A DNA stretch of 64,000 bases from Picochlorum sp. 'celeri' (taxonomy: Eukaryota > Chlorophyta > Trebouxiophyceae): assembly GCA_010909725.1 (NCBI GenBank), contig JAACMV010000015.1:310001-374000 (forward strand). Reading direction: 5' to 3'. Within the stretch, counting starts at the first letter, position 1; every line of letters starts with the position of its first letter. The position numbers were made by a program, and so were the translations under genes. Positions 43,617-53,389 of this stretch are shown here, piece after piece. Below the pieces are notes generated by a model that ran no database searches, was not told the DNA's origin, and saw nothing but the letters and a program-made list of their open reading frames with translations.

Positions 43617-45251
43617 TCATGTTGTTGACCAACTCTGGTCCTTGTCCACAGCCGACTTGTACATGAGTCGGGAGAAGAATCGCACCGCGTCGTAGTATTC
43701 CTCCACAGGAACTTTTTCATTCACTCCATGTAACATGGAAAGATCTCCCCGGGAAATATTGAAACTGAATGGCGAGAACCTGATAATTTTTTCAGGTGCA
43801 ATCCGATGGTACCACCTTGAATCAGTCATTCCAGTGAGCAGCATTGGAAACACGGGAATTGCATGATACATGGATCCATGTTTTCTTTCAGCACCTTTCT
43901 CAGCAGTCCGATAGCTAAATATTTCTTGAACCACTCCCTTGACCATGTTGAATTGGCTCGAGTCTGATGGTGTCACAGTCTGCTCTGGATACACCACTGC
44001 AGAGATGTCCTCAATCTCGATAGTCTCATCAATACTTTTCGTTAGCATTTCAAAATACTGGTGAACCGACTCTCTCGAGTCTGATGGCAACGTCCTCACA
44101 TTAATATTCAACGACCCTGCCTGAGGAAGTACATTGTCTGCATTCCCGCCTGCGAGCACACTCACAATCCCTACAGTGGATCTCACAAGTGCGCCCAACG
44201 TCTTCCCACCCATGGACCCCATCATCTGGCCCATTACAGGATTAAGGAGTGGATGATCCGCATGCTGAAGAATCCACCGTAATGGCCAGAAGGACATCAC
44301 CTCACCCATGGATTTCAGTAGGTCTGTGGTTGGTGCCTCCAATTTTGTCGGCAAGGGATTGGCCTCAAGGGCCGCGATAACCTTGGCTAATTTGGCTGCT
44401 ACTGTCTTTCCCGATCCCGTATCCGGCAAGGACGCATGTCCACCTTCCCCTCGTACAGTCACCTTCCAATTCTGAGCAGTCTTCTCCCCAGTGGACAGAA
44501 CAGCAAAAGGACCTCGAGCCAAAACGGTCTTTCCGAGGGATAAATTGTCCTCTACGATGAAACCACCTTCATCAACAACCAACGCAGGAGTCACACCCTC
44601 CAGTTTTTCGGCCAAAGCCTTTGCACCCTTGTGTCCACCAATTTCCTCATCATGCCCAAAGGCAATAAGAATCGACCTCTTTGGCTCAAAACCCTTGATC
44701 AGTAATTGATTCACAGCTTCCAGTATTGCAACAGCAGTAAATTTAGTGTCCAGAGATCCTCGACCCCAAACATAACCCTGCGCAACAGTGCCAGAAAATG
44801 GTGGATATGTCCACGCATCCACTCGTTCCGTAGCTGGCACCACATCCAAGTGAGAGATGAAAACAATAGGATCAAGCGAGGGATCAGCCCCCTTCCATTC
44901 CATCAAAAGACTATACTCATGAACCGTATCGACACGCAGTGACTTCCATACCCTCGGAAAATGCCTCTGCAAGTCCTTGTGTAAAGAGTCAAAAGCACCT
45001 TTGGCTTCAGGCGACACGTGATTGGGAGCCCCCACTGTTGCAATCGTCGCAGATTTCAATGCATCTGTAAATCTATTTAAACATGATTCCTTTTCTGCAA
45101 TATCGTCGTAATACAATGCCAAGGTTTCATCGTTTCCAGGAGACCCAAAGCTCTGTTGGAACAGACCCAAAAATTCCCTGGTTCGTGGCCATATCCCAAC
45201 CCCGATAGCCACCAAAACCACAAAAAGGCTTCGTAATGAAATTATATTCAT
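43617..45251 (-). CDS. M20 metallopeptidase (PM20D1/carboxypeptidase S-like)
   Basis: Single exon, 544 aa. The N-terminus is a hydrophobic signal anchor (residues 5-22). The metal-binding residues are visible: His and Asp in FISHLDVVP, Asp in WGRGSLDTKF, Glu-Glu in GHDEEIGG, Glu/Asp in VDEGG, and a late His near HGVNEKV. A lid domain runs between. Yeast Cps1 is a vacuolar carboxypeptidase; animal PM20D1 condenses or hydrolyses N-acyl amino acids. Which reaction applies is unknown. A lumenal or vacuolar site is likely. Its stop is 9 nt from the photolyase stop. Confidence 0.9.
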   Translation of the reverse strand: MNIISLRSLFVVLVAIGVGIWPRTREFLGLFQQSFGSPGNDETLALYYDDIAEKESCLNRFTDALKSATIATVGAPNHVSPEAKGAFDSLHKDLQRHFPRVWKSLRVDTVHEYSLLMEWKGADPSLDPIVFISHLDVVPATERVDAWTYPPFSGTVAQGYVWGRGSLDTKFTAVAILEAVNQLLIKGFEPKRSILIAFGHDEEIGGHKGAKALAEKLEGVTPALVVDEGGFIVEDNLSLGKTVLARGPFAVLSTGEKTAQNWKVTVRGEGGHASLPDTGSGKTVAAKLAKVIAALEANPLPTKLEAPTTDLLKSMGEVMSFWPLRWILQHADHPLLNPVMGQMMGSMGGKTLGALVRSTVGIVSVLAGGNADNVLPQAGSLNINVRTLPSDSRESVHQYFEMLTKSIDETIEIEDISAVVYPEQTVTPSDSSQFNMVKGVVQEIFSYRTAEKGAERKHGSMYHAIPVFPMLLTGMTDSRWYHRIAPEKIIRFSPFSFNISRGDLSMLHGVNEKVPVEEYYDAVRFFSRLMYKSAVDKDQSWSTT

Positions 45252-45453
45252 TATTGTTTGTCACAAATACCCGGGGAGAGGCTCAAACTTTAGAGGAAAA
45301 CTTCATGCATTAAGCGATACGGTCGCTTCGATCCATTGAACGGTAGGTTGTGCATCCATGGACGCTGGCATCAATCGTGACCGTCTTCTTCAAAAACCCT
45401 GACTGGAATTCCAACCAATACATTGAATTATATTTTAATACTCATACCAAGTG

Positions 45454-46302
45454 ATGACAAACGTACAAGCTGCAAATCGACACGTTGACGAGGCAGACGT
45501 GCAGCGTTTGCAAACCCTACGCTCGCAGATAGAAGCGCTCGAGAAAACTGGGTTGGAGGACAAAACCAACGAATATAATGTTAAAATATGCAAGCTTGAG
45601 AGGATCGTGAGTGATGCGAGGGATAAACTGGATTTTGTGGAGAAGACTGTGGCGACGAGTCCAAGAGTTTCGGAGGTTCAGTCCAAAGAGCTTGTCGATG
45701 CTCGAAACCGGTACTCAAGGCTTAGTTCTGAGACGGAAGAGTCTAAGAATGCATCAGCAAGTCTGAAAGAAGATCTCGTCGTCCTGAGGCGTCTGAGAAA
45801 GGATGAGCAGCAACTGTTACAGGCAATTTTTTCTCAGCCAGAGTGGCGAGAGCATCCAAAGATTCAAGAACTTCACGATGAGATCAATAATATTCAAGGA
45901 AGTCTGCACAACCATAATGTTCAGATGGCGTCGATGAATACTGCCAGAGCTTTGCTTGAGATGGCCATGAGGTACTGCCGTCAGGCTATGCAGGGACCTG
46001 CAGATTTGCAACAGTTGAATGACTGCATCAACTCGGTGCAGCAGGTTTATGGAAGAGCGGAGAACTCCATGCCTGAGTTGGGGTCTATGGTACATGGTAA
46101 GGTTTCATGGGAGACGTGTTCTACCTTGGAGGATGGTAGAGATAGAATTGCCACAGTGGAAGCATGTGTGGCTGATTGTCATGGTCAAGTTGTTGAGGCT
46201 GTCAAGCGCGCTCAGGACGTGAAGCACAGGGAGGAAGAGGTATTGATTGAAAAACAAGAGGCACTGCGTGATATTCAGCGAAAGATTGTGATGGAGCAGT
46301 GA
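45454..46302 (+). CDS. Coiled-coil protein of unknown function
   Basis: Single exon, 282 aa from the ATG at 45454. Almost entirely predicted helix with two coiled-coil stretches (about 15-115 and 240-280) and a middle helical bundle (NTARALLEMAMRYCRQAMQGP, DGRDRIATVEACVADCHGQV). An AT-rich leader with TTTTAATAC lies just upstream. I cannot assign a family; the middle part resembles fungal and algal helical scaffold proteins only in general character. Confidence 0.7.
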   Translation: MTNVQAANRHVDEADVQRLQTLRSQIEALEKTGLEDKTNEYNVKICKLERIVSDARDKLDFVEKTVATSPRVSEVQSKELVDARNRYSRLSSETEESKNASASLKEDLVVLRRLRKDEQQLLQAIFSQPEWREHPKIQELHDEINNIQGSLHNHNVQMASMNTARALLEMAMRYCRQAMQGPADLQQLNDCINSVQQVYGRAENSMPELGSMVHGKVSWETCSTLEDGRDRIATVEACVADCHGQVVEAVKRAQDVKHREEEVLIEKQEALRDIQRKIVMEQ

Positions 46303-46677
46303 ATAGAGAGATGTATGTATCAATATCTACCATGATGATTTGTTGCTTGTTCTCATACTCTATCTCCACACAAATATATACTTCGTATGCATCTACATTG
46401 TTACACAAACGACGCATGTAATACAAATCATGGATGGATGGATTTACATTCTTCCTCAGAATGATATGGCATGGACGTCAATATATGGTCAGGAATTTGG
46501 TATCGAGTGGTTCTTTTCTGTATGTAACCAAAACAGTCTTCGATACAACAAAACAGGTATGCTAACATGTGTGGTTTTATATACAGTGGTTCTGTCTTTC
46601 GTTCAATCATGGGTTTCTCTTCACTACAACTACTGGTAGCACAGTGCTGTCATGGTACGATGGCCGACCGATTTGCT
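46303..46677. other. Downstream flank of tandem family copy A
   Basis: No gene is seen. The segment at about 46455-46545 resembles 49170-49260, which lies at the same distance (about 210 bp) past the stop of copy B. It marks the 3' part of the duplicated unit. Confidence 0.5.
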
Positions 46678-47933
46678 TTAAAATCCGATGTCACTGTTCA
46701 TGTCAAACAGTCGTCTTCTGTTAAGTCTTCTAGCGGGTGGAGGGTTTGGTGAGTATCCTGGAGGTGGTGGTGGAACGTTTCCGGAAGTCTCAATGCTATC
46801 AACTGTCACAGTGCTTGGCTGAGAAAGCCCCTGGACGAGTGTTTCTTGGACAAAAGGACCAAAGGCAATCAGACCCTCGTCGAGCAGAGTAGCTCCTTCT
46901 GGCGTGGTGTAGTCATTGCGGACAGTTGGAATGGCAGAACCAGATTCGACCTTTTCAACGACGCATGTTCCACCTGGTGAAATAGTGTTCAAGTTGATGC
47001 AGAGTTGTTCCCTGTCAGCGGCGGTGAATGCATCAGCATTGGCAAATCCGTCAAATGTAAATGTTGCGCGAACTGAGTAAATCTCTTGATTTGCAGCCTT
47101 TTTGCAAATGTTGAGCTTTCCAGTGGGCCTGTAGAATGCTTCCACAAAGCAAGAGTATGGCGCATCTGGATCCAAACCTTCTACAGTGGCCTCAATCTCA
47201 GCCTTTTTCAGAGGCAATTCTCCGTCAGCAGAAACACCCTGTGCTGGTGCGTCGCAATCGCCGTCTCCAGCAACACATTTGACGACAAACTGGGTCTTTG
47301 GAAGATTTGGTCCCGTGATGAATCCAACCGTGATGGCATCACCTGTACAATAACAATTTGAATTGGCAGAGTCAGTCAGAATGAATGCCATGTTGATTTG
47401 CATGTTTCCATCAAAAAGACGTAAATCTTGCTTGCATTAATATCCAACGTACCGGTACGATCCACAATAATTGGGTCTCTGATAGCTGTCAAGAGGCGTT
47501 CCTCAGTTTGGTTTGCAGCTAATGCCACATCTGCACAATATTGCACACTTTCAGTTTCTGTGTGATACTGCCTGCGCTCTTGTGGCTCGTGCGGCTTTAC
47601 GACGACCCATAAATTCAAAAATATTCAACAGTTGAAAATCCGTATAGCAATTGATCGCGTCTCTCCCCTGAATGGTCATTGAGTGGCCACTCAAGGTAGG
47701 CAGCGATCGCGGAGCAAATCTGCCGCGGGGTATCTTGGCGCTGACACATTGTAGCTTCCGGTAATTTGACCCGCGCTGTGACGTGGCTCCACCGCATCCG
47801 GATGAGCAGAAATATTGTATTTAAAATACCAGCAAATACTCGTAAACCCCAATCGCATACCTGGATCCTGAGCCCTTGCCACGGAGGCGAGCAACGCCGC
47901 ACACACGACGAAAACTGACCACTTCATGCTCAT
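46678..47933 (-). CDS. Secreted Fn3-like protein, tandem family copy A
   Basis: Three exons: 47933-47861, 47530-47453, 47342-46678; 271 aa. Exon 1 encodes a signal peptide (MSMKWSVFVVCAALLASVARAQ); a second ATG at 47927 is where copy B starts. The mature protein has a fibronectin-III-like module: ITVGFITGPNLPKTQFVVKC, a short Cys loop, then EATVEGLDPDAPYSCFVEAF. It ends with a Pro-rich stretch and ARRLNRRRLFDMNSDIGF. Both introns are in phase 1. No membrane anchor. Copies B and C share all these landmarks. It probably works outside the cell or in the lumen; no known function. Confidence 0.85.
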
Positions 47934-49397
47934 TGATGAATGATTTTGGAGGAAGAATACCTTCAAAAAATAATCGCTGAGTATATGTACAAAAAACGAT
48001 ATCTGTGTGGGCGGCGTGTAACGCTGCGGCGAGTTATCAAGACAGAATGCGATGAAGAACCTACCTCGGATCAGAAAGCGCGCCTAATTTACCTTGATGC
48101 TACGTCTCCGCAATATGTACGGCATATTGCTCCAACCCAGATACGTGGTTGTCTAGGTCAGGCATCGTGAAGCGATGCCAGGCTATGAAAACATGGCTGT
48201 GTCTGACACAGAAGAATAGATTCTGCAGCCGATCCAAGAGATGTTGTCGCCTCCGAGAATGTTGATCCTAGAAATTGATACCTTGGATCCAAAGGTGTTA
48301 AACTTGGCATGATGAATCCTTCCTACGTGGCTAACACATATCTTGGATGGACAGGGTTCGTTGGAATACATATCGCTCATATATGTATTCGAAATACCCA
48401 GGAAGATTTGCATGGATCTAACGACTTTTTTCTCGGCATCTCTGCCCTGCTGCAGGGCCACCATGGGAAGACGCCAGTCCATGGGTAAAACAACAAGAGC
48501 GAGCAGAAAGACATTGTGCGCATGAAGGGACTTTCACTACACGAAGGTTTGCAATCGCACTAGGGCTCGTGTATTTCATCTGTGGGAACGCACTGCGATC
48601 ACCGCACCCGTGTTGTATTACTACGGTAGTCAACTGCATTGGATGACAATCTGGCATCTTGGTGCATGTGGTCATTGGGAGACCTGGGCGGCTTCGATCA
48701 AATTCCCAGCTATTGATGCAAGTCATGTTGCAGTCTGTGTGCTTAAAGATGTTCCATCGAATGTACTGTGTCTGGATCTCCACATACAGACATGTGTATC
48801 CTCTGGCTTTGGTGTTGCCGTCGGAAAAGGGCACGAGGTAGGTACAACGACTAGGACCGTATCAAACTGGAAGTGGTGCATAGGATTAAATATCCAAAAT
48901 CTGCAGCCAAGATACCGAGTATTGTCTCAGGGAGAGAAAACTCCATCACTTGGTCAATCCAGTGTTTTGATCAATCCAATATCTGATTCCAAGAATTCCC
49001 AAGAAGACCATCGATCCGTCCCATGAGTATCCCTAGTAAAAAAGAAAAGCACATGCTTTTGTTTTTGATCTTTAATCAAACATGGCAGTCACCTTTTAAT
49101 CCATTTTTCGTCGTCATAGTGTATCATGAAGCTTTAGTGCAGACCTGATCATGGAAAGCAAGCAAGTACATGGTCTTTTTTACATTCTGTCTCAGAATGA
49201 TACAACATTACAAAAACATGGTACGAAATTTGGCATCAGGTGGTTTCTATTTTGGATGTGACAGCAAAAGTCCAAGAACGTAAACAGGATGGTGGTAACA
49301 TGTATGCGTCTTTATGGATTTATTTTCAATCGTGGTTTTCTGCTCAGCTGAGACTGCAGTTCATCTGTCACTGTCATGTTTCTGTGAATGGACTCAT
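47934..49397. other. Long spacer between family copies A and B
   Basis: This 1.46-kb gap holds the promoter of copy A (first about 300 bp, similar to that of copy B at 50660-50970) and the downstream flank of copy B (last about 250 bp). The middle contains frames up to 138 codons on both strands (48610-49026 plus, 48418-48834 minus) with no domain, signal peptide or conserved residue that I recognise, so they are not annotated as genes. Confidence 0.5.
48136..48211 (-). promoter_or_regulatory. Conserved upstream block, copy A
   Basis: A block of about 76 bp begins CCCAGAT and ends TGTCTGACACAG (48200-48211), about 267 bp before the copy A start. The same two ends at nearly the same spacing occur upstream of copies B and C. 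In this copy the end motif is part of a 15-bp dyad, CTGTGTCTGACACAG. It may be a shared regulatory element. Confidence 0.5.
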
Positions 49398-50658
49398 CTA
49401 CAGCCCAACGTCACTACCAATGTCAAAGAGTCTCCTTCGGTTGAGTCTTCTAGCGGTTCCAGAATCTGGTGCATATGGTGGTGGTAGATTTCCAGAGTTT
49501 TCAATATCACTGACCACAACATCGGTTTCTTGAGACAAACCCTCCACAATGGTCTCTTGCGTATCTGGATTGGTGTTCGCACCTGCCAGAGTATCCTGAT
49601 ACTCAATGGCATCGTCAGTGTTGGAGAAGGTGTTCTCAGCGGTTACTTCGGCAGAACCGGTTTCAACCTTAAGAATTTCGCACGTGTCACTTGGTGTAAT
49701 CGTGTTCAAGTTGATGCAGAGCTGCTCCCTGTCAGCTGCCGTGAATTCGTCAGCATTCTCAAATCCATCGAATGTGAATTTTGCACGAACCGAGAATCTA
49801 TCATCGGCTCTCTTACAAATGGAGAACTTTCCAGTAGACTTGAAGAAAGCTTCCACAAAGCAAGAGTATGGTGCATCTGGATCCAAACCTTCTACAGTGG
49901 CCTCAACCTCAGATGGTTTGAAAGGCAAGAAGCCTTGTTCAGAAATACCCTGTGCGGGTGCGTCACAACCTCCGTCTCCAGCAACACATTTGACAACAAA
50001 TTGGGTCTTTGGAAGGTTGGGCCCGGTGAAAAATTCAACAGTGATGGCATCCCCTGAAACAACAATAATAACAGGCACATTCAGAATGAGAAAACGACGG
50101 TGTCTTCCCCCCCTTGAAAACACACACACACAAGTTCATTTGAGATAAGACGTACCATCGCGTCTCAAAACTTTCGGGTCTCTGATAGCTGTCAAGAGAC
50201 GATCTTCAGTTTGGTTTCCTGCCAAAGCTATGCCTGCACGGTATTGCACATCATCAGTTTATCTGCGCTGTAGTGAGCCTCGCGGATCCCTGGCAACAAT
50301 AATACGAAAATACTTGAAGAATGAAAAGATAAATCACGATTGGCCACTGCCGCTACACTCGCGCCTGCCCCTTCGAGATGCCATCGGACAGGTGGATGCC
50401 AACTCTAGTGCGGAAGCTTCCCTATCTTCCTTGTCGGACGTCAGCAGTCTGACGAGGCATCGTAGCGTTTGGTGATTTGACCTCGCACTCATATGGTATC
50501 CCCGTATCCGGCCACGTATACTTGATGCCATGGACATATTGGTTTTTAAAGCATATCTAACGATCAACACTCATGAACCCCAATTGCATACCTCGATCCT
50601 GAGCCCTTGCGACGGAGGCCAGCAACGCTGCGCAGACGACGAATACGGACCACTTCAT
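49398..50658 (-). CDS. Secreted Fn3-like protein, tandem family copy B
   Basis: Three exons: 50658-50592, 50233-50156, 50053-49398; 266 aa. The layout is identical to copy A: signal peptide MKWSVFVVCAALLASVARAQ, a 78-base exon 2 of the same length, phase-1 introns, and the Fn3-like module ITVEFFTGPNLPKTQFVVKC with VEGLDPDAPYSCFVEAF. It ends TARRLNRRRLFDIGSDVGL. Divergence from A concentrates in the segment before the tail (NTFSNTDDAIEYQDTLAGANT). A and B are clearly a recent tandem pair on the same strand. Confidence 0.86.
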
Positions 50659-51197
50659 GCTCTTTTATGAATGAATTCTGGAACAATACCTTCGAAAATG
50701 ATTGCTGAGTGTATGTACAAGAAAACACGACTTTGTAGAAAATATGTATGTGTTCGTGGCACGTTGTGGATACTATTGATCTGAAGCTTTCTGAAGCTTC
50801 CGCTGAATCAGAAAGCGCGCTTATTTTATCTTGGCACCTCCGCCGTATGTACAGCATTTGTTTTAGTCCCAGATTCTCGCTTATCCAGGTCTGGCGTTAT
50901 GGGGCCTATCACGCTGCACTTCCAGGATTCTGTCTGACACAGAGCGGATTTTCTGTGGCCGATCCAAGCCTTGGATTCCAAGGCAGTTGGCTGCTCCAAG
51001 TCCTAGACCTGATTACAGTAAAGAAGGGGGTGGCAAGTAAATCGACTTGTTACATGCGAAATCTATCGAAAGATATCATTGTAAGCGATTTATATCGAAG
51101 ATGGGATTGTATTGAAAACAGTCATATGGACATAAGGGCAGCGCTGCGTTAACTTGCACAGAATGTGTCGCTGCAGTGGTGCTTCATGAACACAATC
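50659..51197. other. Spacer between family copies B and C
   Basis: The 539-bp gap carries the promoter of copy B, which resembles that of copy A over the first about 300 bp (AATGATTGCTGAGTGTATGTAC near the start). Nothing coding is evident in the rest. Confidence 0.45.
50868..50942 (-). promoter_or_regulatory. Conserved upstream block, copy B
   Basis: About 75 bp starting CCCAGATT and ending TGTCTGACACAG (50931-50942), about 273 bp before the copy B start. It is the counterpart of the blocks upstream of copies A and C. Confidence 0.5.
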
Positions 51198-52289
51198 TTA
51201 AAGCATCAACCTCTTTCTGTTGAGGCGTCTGCCATTCTGCATGTTCATCATCATCATCATGTCTTCTTCGTCAAATTTGTATCTGTATGGCCCAGGGGCA
51301 TTGAGGGTCAACTTGGAGAGCTCGGCAGTTACCTCATCCTCTTCGTATGTAATTTCCTGACTCATGAATCCAGAGAAGAACTCCTTAAATCCCGCATCAT
51401 CTTTGGCCTCGTCGAGTAATCCGAACAGGAGAGCGGCATTTTGGTAATCTTCATATACAGTCTCTCCCAAGACAACAGCGGATCCTGACGTGACCCTCAA
51501 GATGTTGCACTTTGTAGCATCGGCAAGATCTTCTGAGGCCCCCCTAATCAGGTCTACGAAGTTGGTACAAACCTGATCTCTGTCGTCCTCTGAGAAGTCG
51601 GCTGCACCTGGGAATGGCCTGTATGTAAACTCAAATCCGACGGCTCCTGGCATGACCTTGGCTTCCTTACAGACGGAGAACTTTCCATTCTCCCTGTAGA
51701 AGGTCTCCACATAACAGGTGTAGTCAGTGTCTGCATCAAGCCCTTTTACAGTAGCCTCAATGTCAGTCTTCGTCATTGGCAAGAATCCTTCGACAGATTC
51801 TCCAACGGCAGGGGCATCACAGTCTGCACCGTCTGCGACGCACTTGACAGTGAACTGGGTTCTTGGGAGGTTTGGACCAGTGAGGAATCCCACAGTGATT
51901 TCAGCACCATCCCGCTCAACAATGACTGGGTCCTTGACGGAGAATCCCAAGCGGTTCATGTCTGCATAGAAAAGCATATCATGTCATTCAATACTATGCA
52001 ACAGTAAAGACTGCTGCGGTTGCCGCGCGTGTCAGTCCCTGGTGCTCTGCAGTGGCCTCGAACAAACAAACTCGAGGCGTTGACCGCGCCCGAGAAGTGC
52101 ATATTCGACGCCCTACTTTGCCCTTGTGCACGATACGAAGATCAAACATATGTGTTATGACATGAAGTTGCACGAATGCACAAGGATACGAGCTGCGCGA
52201 TGCACATGCAGCCAAAACGTACCTGGCTCCTGGCCACGGACAGAGGAAGCAAACAAAGCGGTTGCGAGCAAAGCAGCAGAGAACTTCAT
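51198..52289 (-). CDS. Secreted Fn3-like protein, tandem family copy C
   Basis: Two exons, 52289-52223 and 51961-51198, 276 aa. Signal peptide MKFSAALLATALFASSVRGQ, then MNRLGFSVKDPVIVERDG joined without a break to AEITVGFLTGPNLPRTQFTVKC. Copies A and B have an intron exactly at this point (after the ERDG-equivalent residues), so an intron was lost here or gained in A/B. The second half of the fold (VKGLDADTDYTCYVETF) is kept, and the tail is a Met-rich run followed by NGRRLNRKRLML. It is the most divergent of the three. The conserved basic tail despite a divergent middle suggests selection on the tail. Confidence 0.84.
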
Positions 52290-52482
52290 GATACTCAAGT
52301 ATGTGAAGAAGAATTCAACAAATGAATTGGAGGATCAAAGAGATTGATAATGAAAGAAAGATAATTTTTTCTGGCATTGCACCAGCAAGTTGACCATCTA
52401 AGTAGAGTATGATGAAGATTATTCGTCCCTGGAGAAAATCAAATTTTACATCCTTCGAGCAATATACAACTGGTAAATCATA

Positions 52483-52558
52483 CCCAGATACGTGTCTATC
52501 TGGGTTAGGTATCATGGAGCGGCGGCACCCGTCTGTTGCAAGGATCTGTCTGACACAG
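52483..52558 (-). promoter_or_regulatory. Conserved upstream block, copy C
   Basis: About 76 bp starting CCCAGATACGTG and ending TGTCTGACACAG (52547-52558), about 258 bp before the copy C start. The first 12 bases match copy A exactly. The block survives although the coding part of C has diverged more than A and B. Confidence 0.5.
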
Positions 52559-52910
52559 ATCCGAGGGACTTTCCCGCCCATGGAAACTACCGATTTGAAT
52601 TGACTGTCCCAGGGAATCCATTCAAGATTCAGTCCAATGCAACGACCTGGTCAACTCGCTTTTGTTCTCACGAGGTGGACAAGTAATAAATTGACAAATG
52701 AATTGATTTTCAAGAAGAATACATTCATGTGATATGCAGCTGGCTGAACAGCTTGCTCCTTTCCGTGTCCCACCTCCAACATGTGCTTAGGGTCCACTGG
52801 CCTTATAGCAACGGCCATACTTGTAAGCATACCCTGACCCATACTTTCTGGACAAGTCCTGTATCAATCGACTGCAGTATATTTCCGGAAATTCTCAGTC
52901 CATAGATAGC

Positions 52911-52937
52911 GATGTTACCAACAAGGTTGGTAACATC
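52911..52937. repeat. Perfect 12-bp inverted repeat, 3-nt loop
   Basis: GATGTTACCAAC is followed by AAG and GTTGGTAACATC, so 12 bases pair perfectly around a three-base loop. It lies about 620 bp upstream of the copy C start and 450 bp upstream of ALG12, in DNA without a gene. It could be an RNA hairpin, a protein-binding dyad, or a remnant of a mobile-element end. Confidence 0.6.
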
Positions 52938-53389
52938 TTCCCTCACCCAACACTGCACTTGGAGACTTGGTCAGTGCTTGGTCTCACACAGCCTGTGTAC
53001 CCCAAGCCTCATTCACAGATCCAATGCATTGCAGTCAATGTGCTCATATATCTTTATCCAAGAATGAATCCGGATCGGACAATCAGTTGCACTACTCAAG
53101 AATGTAGTCAACCATTTCCACTCAACTTGAGTTTGGCAAATGTCCCATCTGAATAGGATTCACTTTTTTTCTGGCAAATACTGTGCTCTCTTACCATTAG
53201 AATTTGAAAAATATGAGATCGATGCTAGAAGAATTCGTAGAATAGACAACTGATCAACGTTTGAGTCGGTGACAATCTTCTTCCCGGCATTCGCTCTGTC
53301 TGTCTGCTCCAAAGGGGCTTTGTTTCCCTCTCATATCTAGCCATACTATGAATAATTAACATTAAGATAATTTATGAACCACATACAAT

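Larger units (their letters stand above)
52290..53389. other. Intergenic 1.1 kb, with a perfect hairpin
   Basis: The first 270 bp holds the promoter of copy C. The rest has no recognisable gene. A perfect inverted repeat lies at 52911-52937 (separate entry). The right end is the promoter of ALG12. Confidence 0.5.

Noticed and set aside
48610..49026. 138-codon plus-strand frame in the family A/B spacer
   Set aside because: No signal, domain or conserved counterpart in the B/C spacer; an equally long minus-strand frame overlaps it.
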